Assembly: GCA_026707945.1 (NCBI GenBank)
Contig: JAPOVV010000097.1
Location: 43,658 to 107,657, forward strand
DNA length: 64,000 nt
DNA from: Gammaproteobacteria bacterium
Lineage (GTDB): Bacteria; Pseudomonadota; Gammaproteobacteria; Pseudomonadales; Azotimanducaceae
Reading direction: 5' to 3'
Part shown: positions 44,747 to 53,218 of the stretch, piece by piece
Layout: each line of letters begins with the position of its first letter
Position numbering within the stretch: position 1 is the first letter of the stretch
Notes under the pieces: model-generated
The model's database searches: none
The model's input: only the letters and a program-made list of their open reading frames with translations
Told to the model about the DNA's origin: nothing
Translations under genes and position numbers: made by a program

Positions 44747-45817
44747 TCACATTGAGTTAGATGACAACCAGCTGCGACCTTTAGCAGTTATTTCCCACAC
44801 ACCACGAGGAGAGCTACTCTTGAGTCTTCCATCTTTAACCATCTTATGTCTTGCCCACTGAGCCGAGTTTTTCCATCGAACCTCTCCACCTTTCAATCTC
44901 TCGCGATCTAGCTCGTTTATCACACTCCCGAGTCGCTGCTCAACGATTGCAAGGATTTCGCGTACTTCACCTTTGCCTCCGAGTTCCGAAATCGCCTGCA
45001 GTATCGGAACCTCGTACAGCCTTTGAGTAGTTACTTTTCCTCTATTCTTCCCGACGACTATTCCGCCATCTGGTTTCTTATTCACCTTTTTTGAGTATTG
45101 CTGATCGCTATTGTCCCCTTCGTCCTTAATAATGAGAGGGATTGATTGTTCACTTAAAGCGTGCTTTAAAAGAAAGTCGGCAACTAATTCAGAGTCAGGT
45201 TTGAAACCGCACAAACTCTCTACTTTTTCAGCAACTAGCTCAATAAGTAGCTCATCCTGTTCCACGACCAATTGACTCCAAGCGCGCGGCAGTTCTCTTC
45301 TGACTACTCTCTTCCTAGAAACATCCTGATAGTCTTCGCGAGCTGATGCGATCGCAGTTTCATCAACAAACGCATCGTATCGAAGGTAACGTTCCAATCT
45401 GTGTACGCACTCTGCATCGTCTCGTTCAGGTATGTTCAGTTTGTATACACGTCGCTCATCGTAGTCGCCTTGTTCCCCTGGTAGGAAGAAATGCCATTCT
45501 GCACCGTCGGTCAGTATTGCCAGCGGAATTCCTTCATGAAACGCGTACTCAAACAATTGCTCTTCAGCGCCATCGCCTTGTCCTACTCGTTTTACCTCAA
45601 TAAAAGCGATCGGCTTTCCTCGAGGGTAACACAATGCGTAGTCAACCCTTCTTCCCCTTATCGAGTATTCTGGAATTACAGTTTGCATATCAAAGGTTTG
45701 CCATCCTAACATGCTAAGCAGTCTTAAGACGATTCCTTGGCTTACTGCTGCCTCGCTGGGGTACGTACCAGCACCCAATCCTCTTCTTATCTCGAAAATT
45801 GCATCTTTCAAACTCAT
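44747..45817 (-). CDS. Restriction-type nuclease: HsdR-N-like domain plus Mrr-type winged helix
   Basis: A 356-residue cytoplasmic protein. Residues about 10-130 form a PD-(D/E)xK nuclease of the type I restriction HsdR N-terminal kind: Glu50 (VIPEYSI), Asp59 in RRVDYALC, and Glu74-Val-Lys76 in AFIEVKRVG. Residues about 265-350 (LYEVPILQAISELGGKGEVREI ... KGRSWL) look like the winged helix found in Mrr-type enzymes, but placed after, not before, the nuclease. No helicase or methylase is adjacent. Its DNA is visibly AT-richer than the flanks. A role in defence against modified or foreign DNA is likely but unproven. Confidence 0.82.
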   Translation of the reverse strand: MSLKDAIFEIRRGLGAGTYPSEAAVSQGIVLRLLSMLGWQTFDMQTVIPEYSIRGRRVDYALCYPRGKPIAFIEVKRVGQGDGAEEQLFEYAFHEGIPLAILTDGAEWHFFLPGEQGDYDERRVYKLNIPERDDAECVHRLERYLRYDAFVDETAIASAREDYQDVSRKRVVRRELPRAWSQLVVEQDELLIELVAEKVESLCGFKPDSELVADFLLKHALSEQSIPLIIKDEGDNSDQQYSKKVNKKPDGGIVVGKNRGKVTTQRLYEVPILQAISELGGKGEVREILAIVEQRLGSVINELDRERLKGGEVRWKNSAQWARHKMVKDGRLKSSSPRGVWEITAKGRSWLSSNSM

Positions 45818-46054
45818 TTCAGATTCTCACTAGCTAGCGCCTCTTTGCGACTATATGTCACACCGTATGGCTAATAGACTGCCAGATATATTAACGATGG
45901 TCTCGGTCGACTTCGATTGTTCAGTGAAGGGCAAATCTACGAAAGCGTAACGCGATAGCACGTATAGATACGAGCTTCTGGCAGCAATCACCATAGCGGT
46001 GATCATCCTTAGTAAGAACACGATCGGCGGTAAACCGAAATTAAGGAATCAACC

Positions 46055-46702
46055 CTATTTCGAGCGCCACCGATCGTAGAGTTTAAATTCACACGACCCA
46101 AACCGTTCCGGTAAATAAAACACTTTGTTTAAGTCCTTCGCTAATTTGCGCATCGTTTTGACTTGGTGACCTGTCCGGATATTAATTTCTAGTTGAGCAA
46201 TCGAGCTGAAGAACATGATTTCGAGCGCAACAGCGGGTGGTCCCAGGATATCGAGCCAGTTAACTTCCACCCCATACCCCGACGTATACGAAGCCTTAGT
46301 GTGCTTTAACATCTTTCTTACAGACTCTTCAACTCCGTCGGCAAATACATCACAACCACTAAAGTGTACGAGACAGGAACTGCAGTCAATCTCCCACGCT
46401 GCAAGCATGTCTAGGGTAACGACCTCACAATGCCTTTCATCTGGTGAACCGGATAACCAGATTTCGCCCGGACCACCGTGTGAACTGAAATAGAGAATTG
46501 ATCCGCCGTCGCATCGGGGCGCCCACTCTCGAGTGAGAAAAAACTGGCATTCGTGTTGAGTAGCACATTTACGATAAACGTAATCATCCCAATAACCAGT
46601 ACTCATCAGAAGCTGAAGTAAAGGCTCAACACTAGGTTCGACGTATCTATTCCCCCAGTCGTGAACACCCTCAATACAGTAGATTCTCTTGGCCTTTTTC
46701 AA
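46055..46702 (-). CDS. DUF6642-like caspase-fold protein
   Basis: A 215-residue soluble protein with no assigned function. It resembles DUF6642 proteins (opening RIYCIEGVHDWG). Two strand-end motifs match the caspase/CHAT protease dyad: His75-Gly in ILYFSSHGGPGEIWL and Cys117 in CLVHFSGCDVF. Between and after are alternating strands and helices consistent with a caspase-like fold, with conserved SGYGVEVNWLD. It is AT-rich like the neighbouring nuclease gene, on the same strand and 237 bases upstream of it. A proteolytic effector of a defence module is a fair hypothesis, based only on motif and context. Confidence 0.7.
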   Translation of the reverse strand: MKKAKRIYCIEGVHDWGNRYVEPSVEPLLQLLMSTGYWDDYVYRKCATQHECQFFLTREWAPRCDGGSILYFSSHGGPGEIWLSGSPDERHCEVVTLDMLAAWEIDCSSCLVHFSGCDVFADGVEESVRKMLKHTKASYTSGYGVEVNWLDILGPPAVALEIMFFSSIAQLEINIRTGHQVKTMRKLAKDLNKVFYLPERFGSCEFKLYDRWRSK

Positions 46703-46855
46703 CTAATGGACCCTTTCTGGATTGAGAGCTGGTAGTCGATATTTTCAGGATTTTGGAACTGACGCAAATCGGGCGATCGCACAAAAAATATCCAATGTTC
46801 GACTCACCTACACGCTTGATAACGTTTATGCGATACTCTTACAAAACAACGTACC

Positions 46856-48133
46856 TTAATTTCGGCCATATGTCTCGTCGTACTTTCTGAGTTCAGCCCG
46901 ACCGACGACCAGATGATGGACTTCATCAGGTCCGTCGGCGATACGTAACGTTCGTTGGCCAGTGTACATACCAGCAAGTGGCGTCCATTGCGAAACCCCA
47001 GATGCACCGTGGATTTGAATCGCTTCGTCAATGATCCGGCATACGCGTTCAGGTATGACCGCTTTGATCATGTGCACCCATACTCGAGCTTCACGATTGC
47101 CGAGAACATCCATCGCTTTTGCCGCTTTCAGGACCAGTAGTCGCATCATCTCAATATCAATTCGAGCCCTCGACACAAGCTCAAGGTTCTTACCGAGTTG
47201 CACCAGTGTCTTGCCGAACGCTTCGCGTGACATACCACGTGTCACAAACAGTTCAAGCGCTCGTTCGGCTTGACCGATAGATCGCATGCAATGGTGAATC
47301 CGGCCAGGTCCTAAGCGTCCTTGGGAGATTTCAAAACCCCGACCCTCGCCCAATAGGATGTTCTCCTTAGGCACACGGACATCTTCTAGCATGATGTGCA
47401 TGTGACCATGAGGAGCGTCATCGTGGCCGAACACGGTCATCGGTTCGATGATGTTGACGCCCGGCGTATCCAAAGGAACGAGGATTTGACTTTGCTGAAG
47501 GTGTGGTGCTGCGTCCGGACTCGTCTTGACCATACAAATCATGATCTTGCATCGCTTGTCGCCTGCGCCTGAGATGTAGAACTTCTCACCGTTGATAACC
47601 CATTCGTCGCCTTCAAGTACAGCCCGAGTACCGATTTGTTTCGCATCAGACGACGCAAGATTCGGTTCTGTCATGCCGTATGCGGAACGAATTTCGCCAT
47701 TCAACAACGGTTTCAACCATTGCTCTTTTTGCTCGTCGGTTCCATAGCGTTCCAGCACCTCCATGTTGCCTGTATCTGGCGCACTGCAGTTCAAACACTC
47801 TGAAGCGATGGGGTTCTTGCCGAGCTCCGTCGCGATATATGCGTAGTCGAGGTTCTTTAGACCTTCTCCGGTTTCGGCATCCGGTAAGAAGAAATTCCAT
47901 AGACCGTTGTTTTTCGCCTTGTCCTTCAACCCCCCTAGGATCTCTTCTTGACGAGGCGACAGGCTCCATCGATCACCGTGTTCCGCAGCTGCCGCTTGAA
48001 ACGCAGGCGTCTGCGGTGCGATTTCATTTTGAATGAATGTCTTCACAGCTGCGAGTAGCGGTTCCGCTTCGGCGCTCATCGTCAGGTTATTCAGATCGGC
48101 TTCAAGGTCTGGTTGAATGGCAGCTTCGGCCAT
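46856..48133 (-). CDS. Acyl-CoA dehydrogenase (ACAD10/11-like)
   Basis: A 425-residue flavoenzyme that dehydrogenates acyl-CoA at the alpha,beta bond. Seen: YGMTEPNLASSDAKQIGTRA, WVINGEKFYISGAGD, and HDDAPHGHMHIMLEDVRVP with GEGRGFEISQGRLGPGRIHHC, blocks typical of the ACAD10/11 subfamily, whose members act on 4-hydroxylated or long-chain substrates. C-terminal IQIHGASGVSQWTPLAG is usual. It is divergent from aroA, with 164 bases between. The 153 bases downstream show nothing notable. Confidence 0.92.
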   Translation of the reverse strand: MAEAAIQPDLEADLNNLTMSAEAEPLLAAVKTFIQNEIAPQTPAFQAAAAEHGDRWSLSPRQEEILGGLKDKAKNNGLWNFFLPDAETGEGLKNLDYAYIATELGKNPIASECLNCSAPDTGNMEVLERYGTDEQKEQWLKPLLNGEIRSAYGMTEPNLASSDAKQIGTRAVLEGDEWVINGEKFYISGAGDKRCKIMICMVKTSPDAAPHLQQSQILVPLDTPGVNIIEPMTVFGHDDAPHGHMHIMLEDVRVPKENILLGEGRGFEISQGRLGPGRIHHCMRSIGQAERALELFVTRGMSREAFGKTLVQLGKNLELVSRARIDIEMMRLLVLKAAKAMDVLGNREARVWVHMIKAVIPERVCRIIDEAIQIHGASGVSQWTPLAGMYTGQRTLRIADGPDEVHHLVVGRAELRKYDETYGRN

Positions 48134-48297
48134 GGTAATCCCTCAATCTAGCGTAAATACAGCGGCGGTCATTTTATTGTTGAGCCATCCAATGGATGGA
48201 ATGCCATCAGTTTCACATTGATCTTTACATAGTAGATCCATGCTCTGGTTCATATGACTTCTACAATTGTGCGCGCCGAATATCCACTCACTCAGTT

Positions 48298-49560
48298 GTG
48301 TCGAAACTCATCCTGCCAATCGAAGCACCGTTCGAATACGAACTAGCGCTGCCGGGTAGCAAGAGCATCGCACTACGCCAGCTTCTTATTTCTGCGCTCG
48401 CTTCCGAAGAAACGATGTTATTCGGTTTGCCGCCATGCGACGACGTTGACGCGATGCTCGATAGTCTCGAGCGATTAGGCACACAGGTGGACGGTACGCT
48501 AGCGAATGGCCTCCATATTGCGCCTAATTTCAATTTATCTGATGACATCGAATTGAACGCGCGTCAAAGCGGTGTTTCGTTACGTTTGTTGCTTGCCACT
48601 GCTGGGCTTCGACAAGGCGTGACTCGCTTCACCGGGCATGCATCGCTTGCGAATCGACCCAACGCTCCTTTACTTAACGCGATCTCGGAGCTAGGATGTA
48701 TCGTCGAATCCGATTATGGCAAATTGCCTATCACGATTCGTAGCGCGTCAACAAATAATTCGTTTACCCGTCTGGACTCGACGCTGTCGAGTCAATATCT
48801 CTCAGCGCTACTGGTCGCTGGTGCTAGATTCCCAAAAGGAATAGAAATCGAGTTGTTGGATGAAGTAGCAAGTGCTCAGTACGCCTCGGGTACGGTTGGT
48901 GAAATTGAAAAACGTGGCGTCTCGGTCGATCAGAATTTAGATGATGGTAGATACATGATCGAATCGCAACAGTATCAAGGTGGCGATGTGCACATTGAAG
49001 GTGACGCGTCCGCTGCGACCTACCACATGGCGTTGGCAACCCTTCATGGCGGCACCGTGAATCTGACAAATCTTGGAAGCACGAGCTGGCAGCCTGATAG
49101 CTCGTTTACGCAAGTCTGCTCGGAACTAGGAGCGGAGATTGTTCAAAACGAGTCCTCGATAACCGTCCGAGGTCCTCGTGAACTTCAATCGATGGCGTGT
49201 ATAGATATGTCAGTTATGCCAGACGCGGCGCCTACCTTAATGGCAATGAGCCCTTACTTACCCGAACCTATTCAAATTAACGGTCTCGCAACATTGCGCC
49301 TCAAGGAGTGTGACCGCATTACGTGTCCTGCCCATGAACTCTCTCGTGCAGGTATCCGAGTCGAAGAAGGCGCCGATTACCTAAAAATCTGGCCAGGGGA
49401 ACCCAAGCCAACAACATTCGACACGTACGATGACCATCGCATGGCGATGTCGTTTGCTGTCCTAGCTTCGAAAGCTAAAGGTTGTCGAATCAACGATCCT
49501 TTGTGTGTCAATAAGACCTATACGGATTTCTGGCACCACATGAGCCTCGCTTACGAATAG
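48298..49560 (+). CDS. aroA: 3-phosphoshikimate 1-carboxyvinyltransferase AroA
   Basis: A 420-residue EPSP synthase, joining shikimate 3-phosphate and phosphoenolpyruvate in the chorismate pathway. Both family signatures are visible: LALPGSKSIALRQLLISAL near the start and LRLKECDRI with TYDDHRMAMSF near the end. The chosen GTG start begins SKLILPIEAP; a longer frame begins 102 bases earlier but lacks ribosome-binding support and has no homologous look. The sequence is fairly divergent from the enteric enzyme. It stands apart from the other aro genes. Confidence 0.9.
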   Translation: MSKLILPIEAPFEYELALPGSKSIALRQLLISALASEETMLFGLPPCDDVDAMLDSLERLGTQVDGTLANGLHIAPNFNLSDDIELNARQSGVSLRLLLATAGLRQGVTRFTGHASLANRPNAPLLNAISELGCIVESDYGKLPITIRSASTNNSFTRLDSTLSSQYLSALLVAGARFPKGIEIELLDEVASAQYASGTVGEIEKRGVSVDQNLDDGRYMIESQQYQGGDVHIEGDASAATYHMALATLHGGTVNLTNLGSTSWQPDSSFTQVCSELGAEIVQNESSITVRGPRELQSMACIDMSVMPDAAPTLMAMSPYLPEPIQINGLATLRLKECDRITCPAHELSRAGIRVEEGADYLKIWPGEPKPTTFDTYDDHRMAMSFAVLASKAKGCRINDPLCVNKTYTDFWHHMSLAYE

Positions 49561-49566
49561 CGTAAT

Positions 49567-50769
49567 CTATTGGGCGACGGCGGGAACGATGACGCCTTCG
49601 TCGAAAAGTGCACTAATTTCCTCTTCAGTAAAGCCATATTCGCCAAGTACCTCAGCGCCGTGTTCACCTAATTCAGGTGAGCAACGGAAGATATCGGTTT
49701 CCGTATCGCTAAAGCGACCGGGCGGTCGCGGTTGCCGCATTCGACCTCCCAGAGGATGATCAAATTCCATTAGCGCACCCATTGCCTTGATTTGCGGGTC
49801 TTCGATCACCTCAGGTCGGCTATTGATCTCCGCAAACGGAACTTGATTTTCTTCAAGTCGTTCAACGAGCTCTTTGGTCGTAAATTTTTGGTAGCTGTCG
49901 TTCAGGATTTTCTGAAAGAGCTTGCTATTTGCTTGCCGCGCCATGGGTGTCGAGAAGCGTGGATCATCGAGCAGTAGGTTGGATAACTCCAGGGCATCAA
50001 ATAAACCTTGCCACTCACCGCGTTTTACCGGCATCGTAGCGATGTAACCGTCTTTTGTTTCACGAACGAAATACGCATGGCTTCCGTACGATCGAGGCGG
50101 CGTATCGTCATTGACGAACGTGAAACTCGCCATACTATCGGGCCACATGAAAAATAGAGCAGAATCGAGCATTGACACCTGCACGTGCTGCCCGCGCCCG
50201 GTCTGTTCGCGCGCAAACAACGCTGACGATATATTTTGGGCAGCCGTGATCGCGGTGATCTTGTCGCAAAGCAGCGTGTTAATCATCTGAGGTTTTTCGA
50301 CCGACGGATCTGCTTGAAGTGACGCGACACCTGAAATGGCCTGAATCACTGCATCGTATACGCGACGTTTCGCATAAGGACCGACGGCGCCAACCCCGTT
50401 GATCGACGCGTAAATCAATTTTTCGTTGATCTCTCGCAAGCGGTCCCAACCAAATCCCAATCGGTCCATGACGCCAGGTCGGTAGTTCTCTACGACGACA
50501 TCCGCTTGCTCAAGCATCCGTCTCAGTACGTCCTTACCCATGTCAGTACGTAGGTCAAGCACCATTGATCGTTTATTTCGATTCATCATGGCGAACGGAC
50601 CCGGTACGCCATGACGAGCGTATCGACCCCCGCCACGCATCGTATCGCCCTCGGGCGCTTCAATCTTGACGACATCTGCGCCGTGATCGCCAAGAATCGA
50701 CGCGCAGATTGGGCCGGAGTAAATCGACGTCAAATCCAGAACTTTAACGCCATCAAGCGGACCTGGCAT
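49567..50769 (-). CDS. CaiB/BaiF family CoA-transferase
   Basis: A 400-residue class III CoA-transferase that moves CoA between carboxylic acids. The N-terminal GVKVLDLTSIYSGPICAS and ADVVKIEAPEGDTMRG are family blocks; the catalytic Asp is probably in NTLLCDKITAI. QTGRGQHVQVSMLDSALFF follows. It ends 6 bases from the convergent aroA stop and follows the PhyH gene upstream by 2 bases, so the two form an operon. It could activate the PhyH substrate or product. Confidence 0.92.
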   Translation of the reverse strand: MPGPLDGVKVLDLTSIYSGPICASILGDHGADVVKIEAPEGDTMRGGGRYARHGVPGPFAMMNRNKRSMVLDLRTDMGKDVLRRMLEQADVVVENYRPGVMDRLGFGWDRLREINEKLIYASINGVGAVGPYAKRRVYDAVIQAISGVASLQADPSVEKPQMINTLLCDKITAITAAQNISSALFAREQTGRGQHVQVSMLDSALFFMWPDSMASFTFVNDDTPPRSYGSHAYFVRETKDGYIATMPVKRGEWQGLFDALELSNLLLDDPRFSTPMARQANSKLFQKILNDSYQKFTTKELVERLEENQVPFAEINSRPEVIEDPQIKAMGALMEFDHPLGGRMRQPRPPGRFSDTETDIFRCSPELGEHGAEVLGEYGFTEEEISALFDEGVIVPAVAQ

Positions 50770-50771
50770 GC

Positions 50772-51617
50772 CTACCCTGCCTCTGCGTCTCGTTCGCTTA
50801 GTACCTCTCTCAAGCGACTCCGCTCGAATTCGTGGCTCTGTAGATCTTTTTCTCGGTCATACACGATATTGCCGTCCTTCACAAATGGCACCGCCATCGA
50901 CCAAAGCTTGCCACTAGAACTGTAAATAGGCTCGGAACTGTATTGCGCGAGATATGCACGACGCCGTTGGTCGGTCGTATTTGCGCTGCTACGATGCAAG
51001 CTCGTGCTCGAGAACACGACCACAGATCCCTTAGGAACATTGATTTCGACGCCAGGTTCATCTCCTTGATATCCGACCAAGTCGTTTGTCCCTTCCTCTC
51101 TAACGTGGTCTAGCACGTTATTGCGCGTTCCAACGACCTGATGAGGAAGTACTGAAATCGTGCCATTCGCTGGCGACATGTCGTCCAGCGCGCACCAGCA
51201 CGTTAGATAGGGTTTATGGACATTACTGGGATCGATGAACTTTACATACCCACTATCCTGATGCCAAGCGAACTTCATACCTTGTTCCGCGCCTTTGACG
51301 ACCCATTGTTCAACGAACAGGTAAGCATCTGGACCGAGTAAACTCGTGGTGATCTCACGCATCAGCTCACCGAACAAGAAACGATGCATCTCCGGGCTTT
51401 TTCGATATCGATTGCTAATGAAATAACGCTTCCCTTTGTGCGTTATTCCCATTACTTCGATGTCTTTGTTTTCCATCCACGCATCGGTGTAGCCGATGAA
51501 ATAGCCACACTCCATTTGGAGCATCGCGAGCGTTTCTGGATCGATAACGTTAGGAAGAATCGCGAAGCCGTCTTTCTCAAAGTTCTGACGGGCTTTTTCA
51601 GGTACGGTATAGCTCAT
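50772..51617 (-). CDS. Phytanoyl-CoA dioxygenase (PhyH) family protein
   Basis: A 281-residue Fe(II)/2-oxoglutarate oxygenase. The HxD motif is in FAWHQDSGYVKF, the distal His in STSLHRSSANTTDQRRRAYL, and ANGTISVLPHQ is the usual strand-loop. The ATG before SYTVPEKARQ directly opens the domain; an upstream start would overlap the divergent PhyH gene's leader. Two bases separate it from the CoA-transferase gene. The pair suggests CoA-ester substrates. Confidence 0.88.
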   Translation of the reverse strand: MSYTVPEKARQNFEKDGFAILPNVIDPETLAMLQMECGYFIGYTDAWMENKDIEVMGITHKGKRYFISNRYRKSPEMHRFLFGELMREITTSLLGPDAYLFVEQWVVKGAEQGMKFAWHQDSGYVKFIDPSNVHKPYLTCWCALDDMSPANGTISVLPHQVVGTRNNVLDHVREEGTNDLVGYQGDEPGVEINVPKGSVVVFSSTSLHRSSANTTDQRRRAYLAQYSSEPIYSSSGKLWSMAVPFVKDGNIVYDREKDLQSHEFERSRLREVLSERDAEAG

Positions 51618-51708
51618 GGACGCATAGTTTATTGATGGAATTTCACTTGTATGATTCACGTGCGCCAAATTGGCGCAAATTTTCATTCAAAGATCAAATA
51701 CGACGACC

Positions 51709-52611
51709 ATGGCTGATTCTGATCCCATCAAAGAGCTTTCGCTCGAAAAATACGCCCTCGAACTCGATACGGAGGGTCTTACGATCGTGCCTCCAGAAGT
51801 CACGGGAGTCGATTCTGCGCTGTTCGATCGTTGTACCGAAGTTTTATTGGAGAAATTCTCCGAGATCACCGGCGGCTGTGGGATTACGCTTGAAGACGGA
51901 CCTACTGATGAATTGCATTGGCCAACACCGCCCAAGAGCGCATTACGACCGAAAGATGCACCCGAGCCAACTCAAATGCTGATTCAGCAATTACTGCAGC
52001 TAGATCGTTGTTTTCGTGATCTGTTCGTCAATCCTGTCACAGACGCACTGATCGGACATTTATTTGGAAGAGGTCCTGACGGCAGACGAAGCTGGAGGTA
52101 TAGCAGCACGAATTCGTTTGTTAAGTGGCAAGGCGATTTCGGTTACGGAGAGCATCTGGGGTTGCATTGCGATCAAGGCGCAAATCCCTTACCGTGGGGA
52201 CATACCTCACTGACAGCCAATGCGACGTGGGCACTAACGACATACACAAAAGAAGATGGCGCGCTTGCATATGTACCGAAAAGTCACAAATCGAACGCGC
52301 ATCCGAATCATCCGTTTGCCGCGGGGCGTGCGGTAGCCGCAGAATGTGTTCCTGGTTCCGTGATCATCTGGCCAGGCGCGACTTGGCACGGCGCTTATCC
52401 GAAGAAGACGAAGGGTCTCCGATTGAACGCAGTCGCGTACTATCGACATCATGCAGTCCTACCGCAAGAAAACATGAAAGTCACTATGCGTGAGCAACCG
52501 TGGGAAGATTGCGACGATCCAAAGGCGATGCGCGAACTGATCGGGTTTGACGACCCGTTCCCGTACGAACAGCAGAACCAACCAGTGCCACAGCTCGCTT
52601 CCGCCGCATAG
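51709..52611 (+). CDS. Phytanoyl-CoA dioxygenase (PhyH) family protein
   Basis: A 300-residue Fe(II)/2-oxoglutarate oxygenase. HxD is in GLHCDQGANPLP, the distal His in GATWHGAYPKKTKGLRL with the 2-oxoglutarate arginine in the same block. Closely parallels the PhyH at 25079 in that block and in VPPEVTGVD. The ATG before ADSDPIKEL is preferred; an in-frame start 39 bases upstream would lengthen a low-complexity leader. It is divergent from the other PhyH gene with about 91 bases between, likely a shared control region. A VOC gene follows after 22 bases. Confidence 0.88.
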   Translation: MADSDPIKELSLEKYALELDTEGLTIVPPEVTGVDSALFDRCTEVLLEKFSEITGGCGITLEDGPTDELHWPTPPKSALRPKDAPEPTQMLIQQLLQLDRCFRDLFVNPVTDALIGHLFGRGPDGRRSWRYSSTNSFVKWQGDFGYGEHLGLHCDQGANPLPWGHTSLTANATWALTTYTKEDGALAYVPKSHKSNAHPNHPFAAGRAVAAECVPGSVIIWPGATWHGAYPKKTKGLRLNAVAYYRHHAVLPQENMKVTMREQPWEDCDDPKAMRELIGFDDPFPYEQQNQPVPQLASAA

Positions 52612-52633
52612 TCTCTAACCTCAAATTTGGGTT

Positions 52634-53056
52634 ATGTCCGAGGCTCAGAAACTACGTATCGGTGAGCACGTGCCGATGCTTGTTTGCTCCGACGTACAGG
52701 CTTCGATTCGTTTTTATCGTGACATATTGGAGTTCGATGTCGCCGATCGGATGGACGACGTGGGACTAACTGGTTGGGCGTCGCTCACTAGAGGTCGAAA
52801 TCGGATCATGCTGACAAGCGCCAGTTACTTGAAAGCACCGGAAAAGAACGCGGACGGAAGTTTGGATTCGGACGTCATACACTATTTTCACTGCGAAGAC
52901 GTCGTAGGTATTCGTACGTACTTAGTGAATGCTGGCGTCCCGGTAAGCAACTTTTATGTACGGTTCTACGGAAAGAAAGAGATAGAGTTTTCAGACCCAG
53001 ATGGACGATTACTGATTTTCGGCGAAGATACCGACGAGGAACCGACACCGGAATAG
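52634..53056 (+). CDS. VOC-family (glyoxalase/dioxygenase-like) protein
   Basis: A 140-residue single-unit vicinal-oxygen-chelate protein. VPMLVCSDVQASIRFYRDILEF is the classic opening (beta strand, then SIxFYxDxLxF helix), and IEFSDPDGRLLIFGED the closing block. Metal ligands cannot be firmly set: the first position has His13 (EHVPM) and the last Glu in the LIFGED region. It follows the PhyH gene by 22 bases, so likely acts in the same process. Reaction unknown. Confidence 0.85.
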   Translation: MSEAQKLRIGEHVPMLVCSDVQASIRFYRDILEFDVADRMDDVGLTGWASLTRGRNRIMLTSASYLKAPEKNADGSLDSDVIHYFHCEDVVGIRTYLVNAGVPVSNFYVRFYGKKEIEFSDPDGRLLIFGEDTDEEPTPE

Positions 53057-53218
53057 CGATACTCTTCTCGCACCCTGTTTAACCACCTAGTATGCAACGT
53101 TTCAGTTGTTTGAAATTGGTGATAAATCCCCGACGGACGAACGAGACCTATCGCCACATAAGCCCCGTCCGCTGCACGAAATTCGAAACGTCCTTCGAAT
53201 AGCGTGTCTTTCGAGTTG

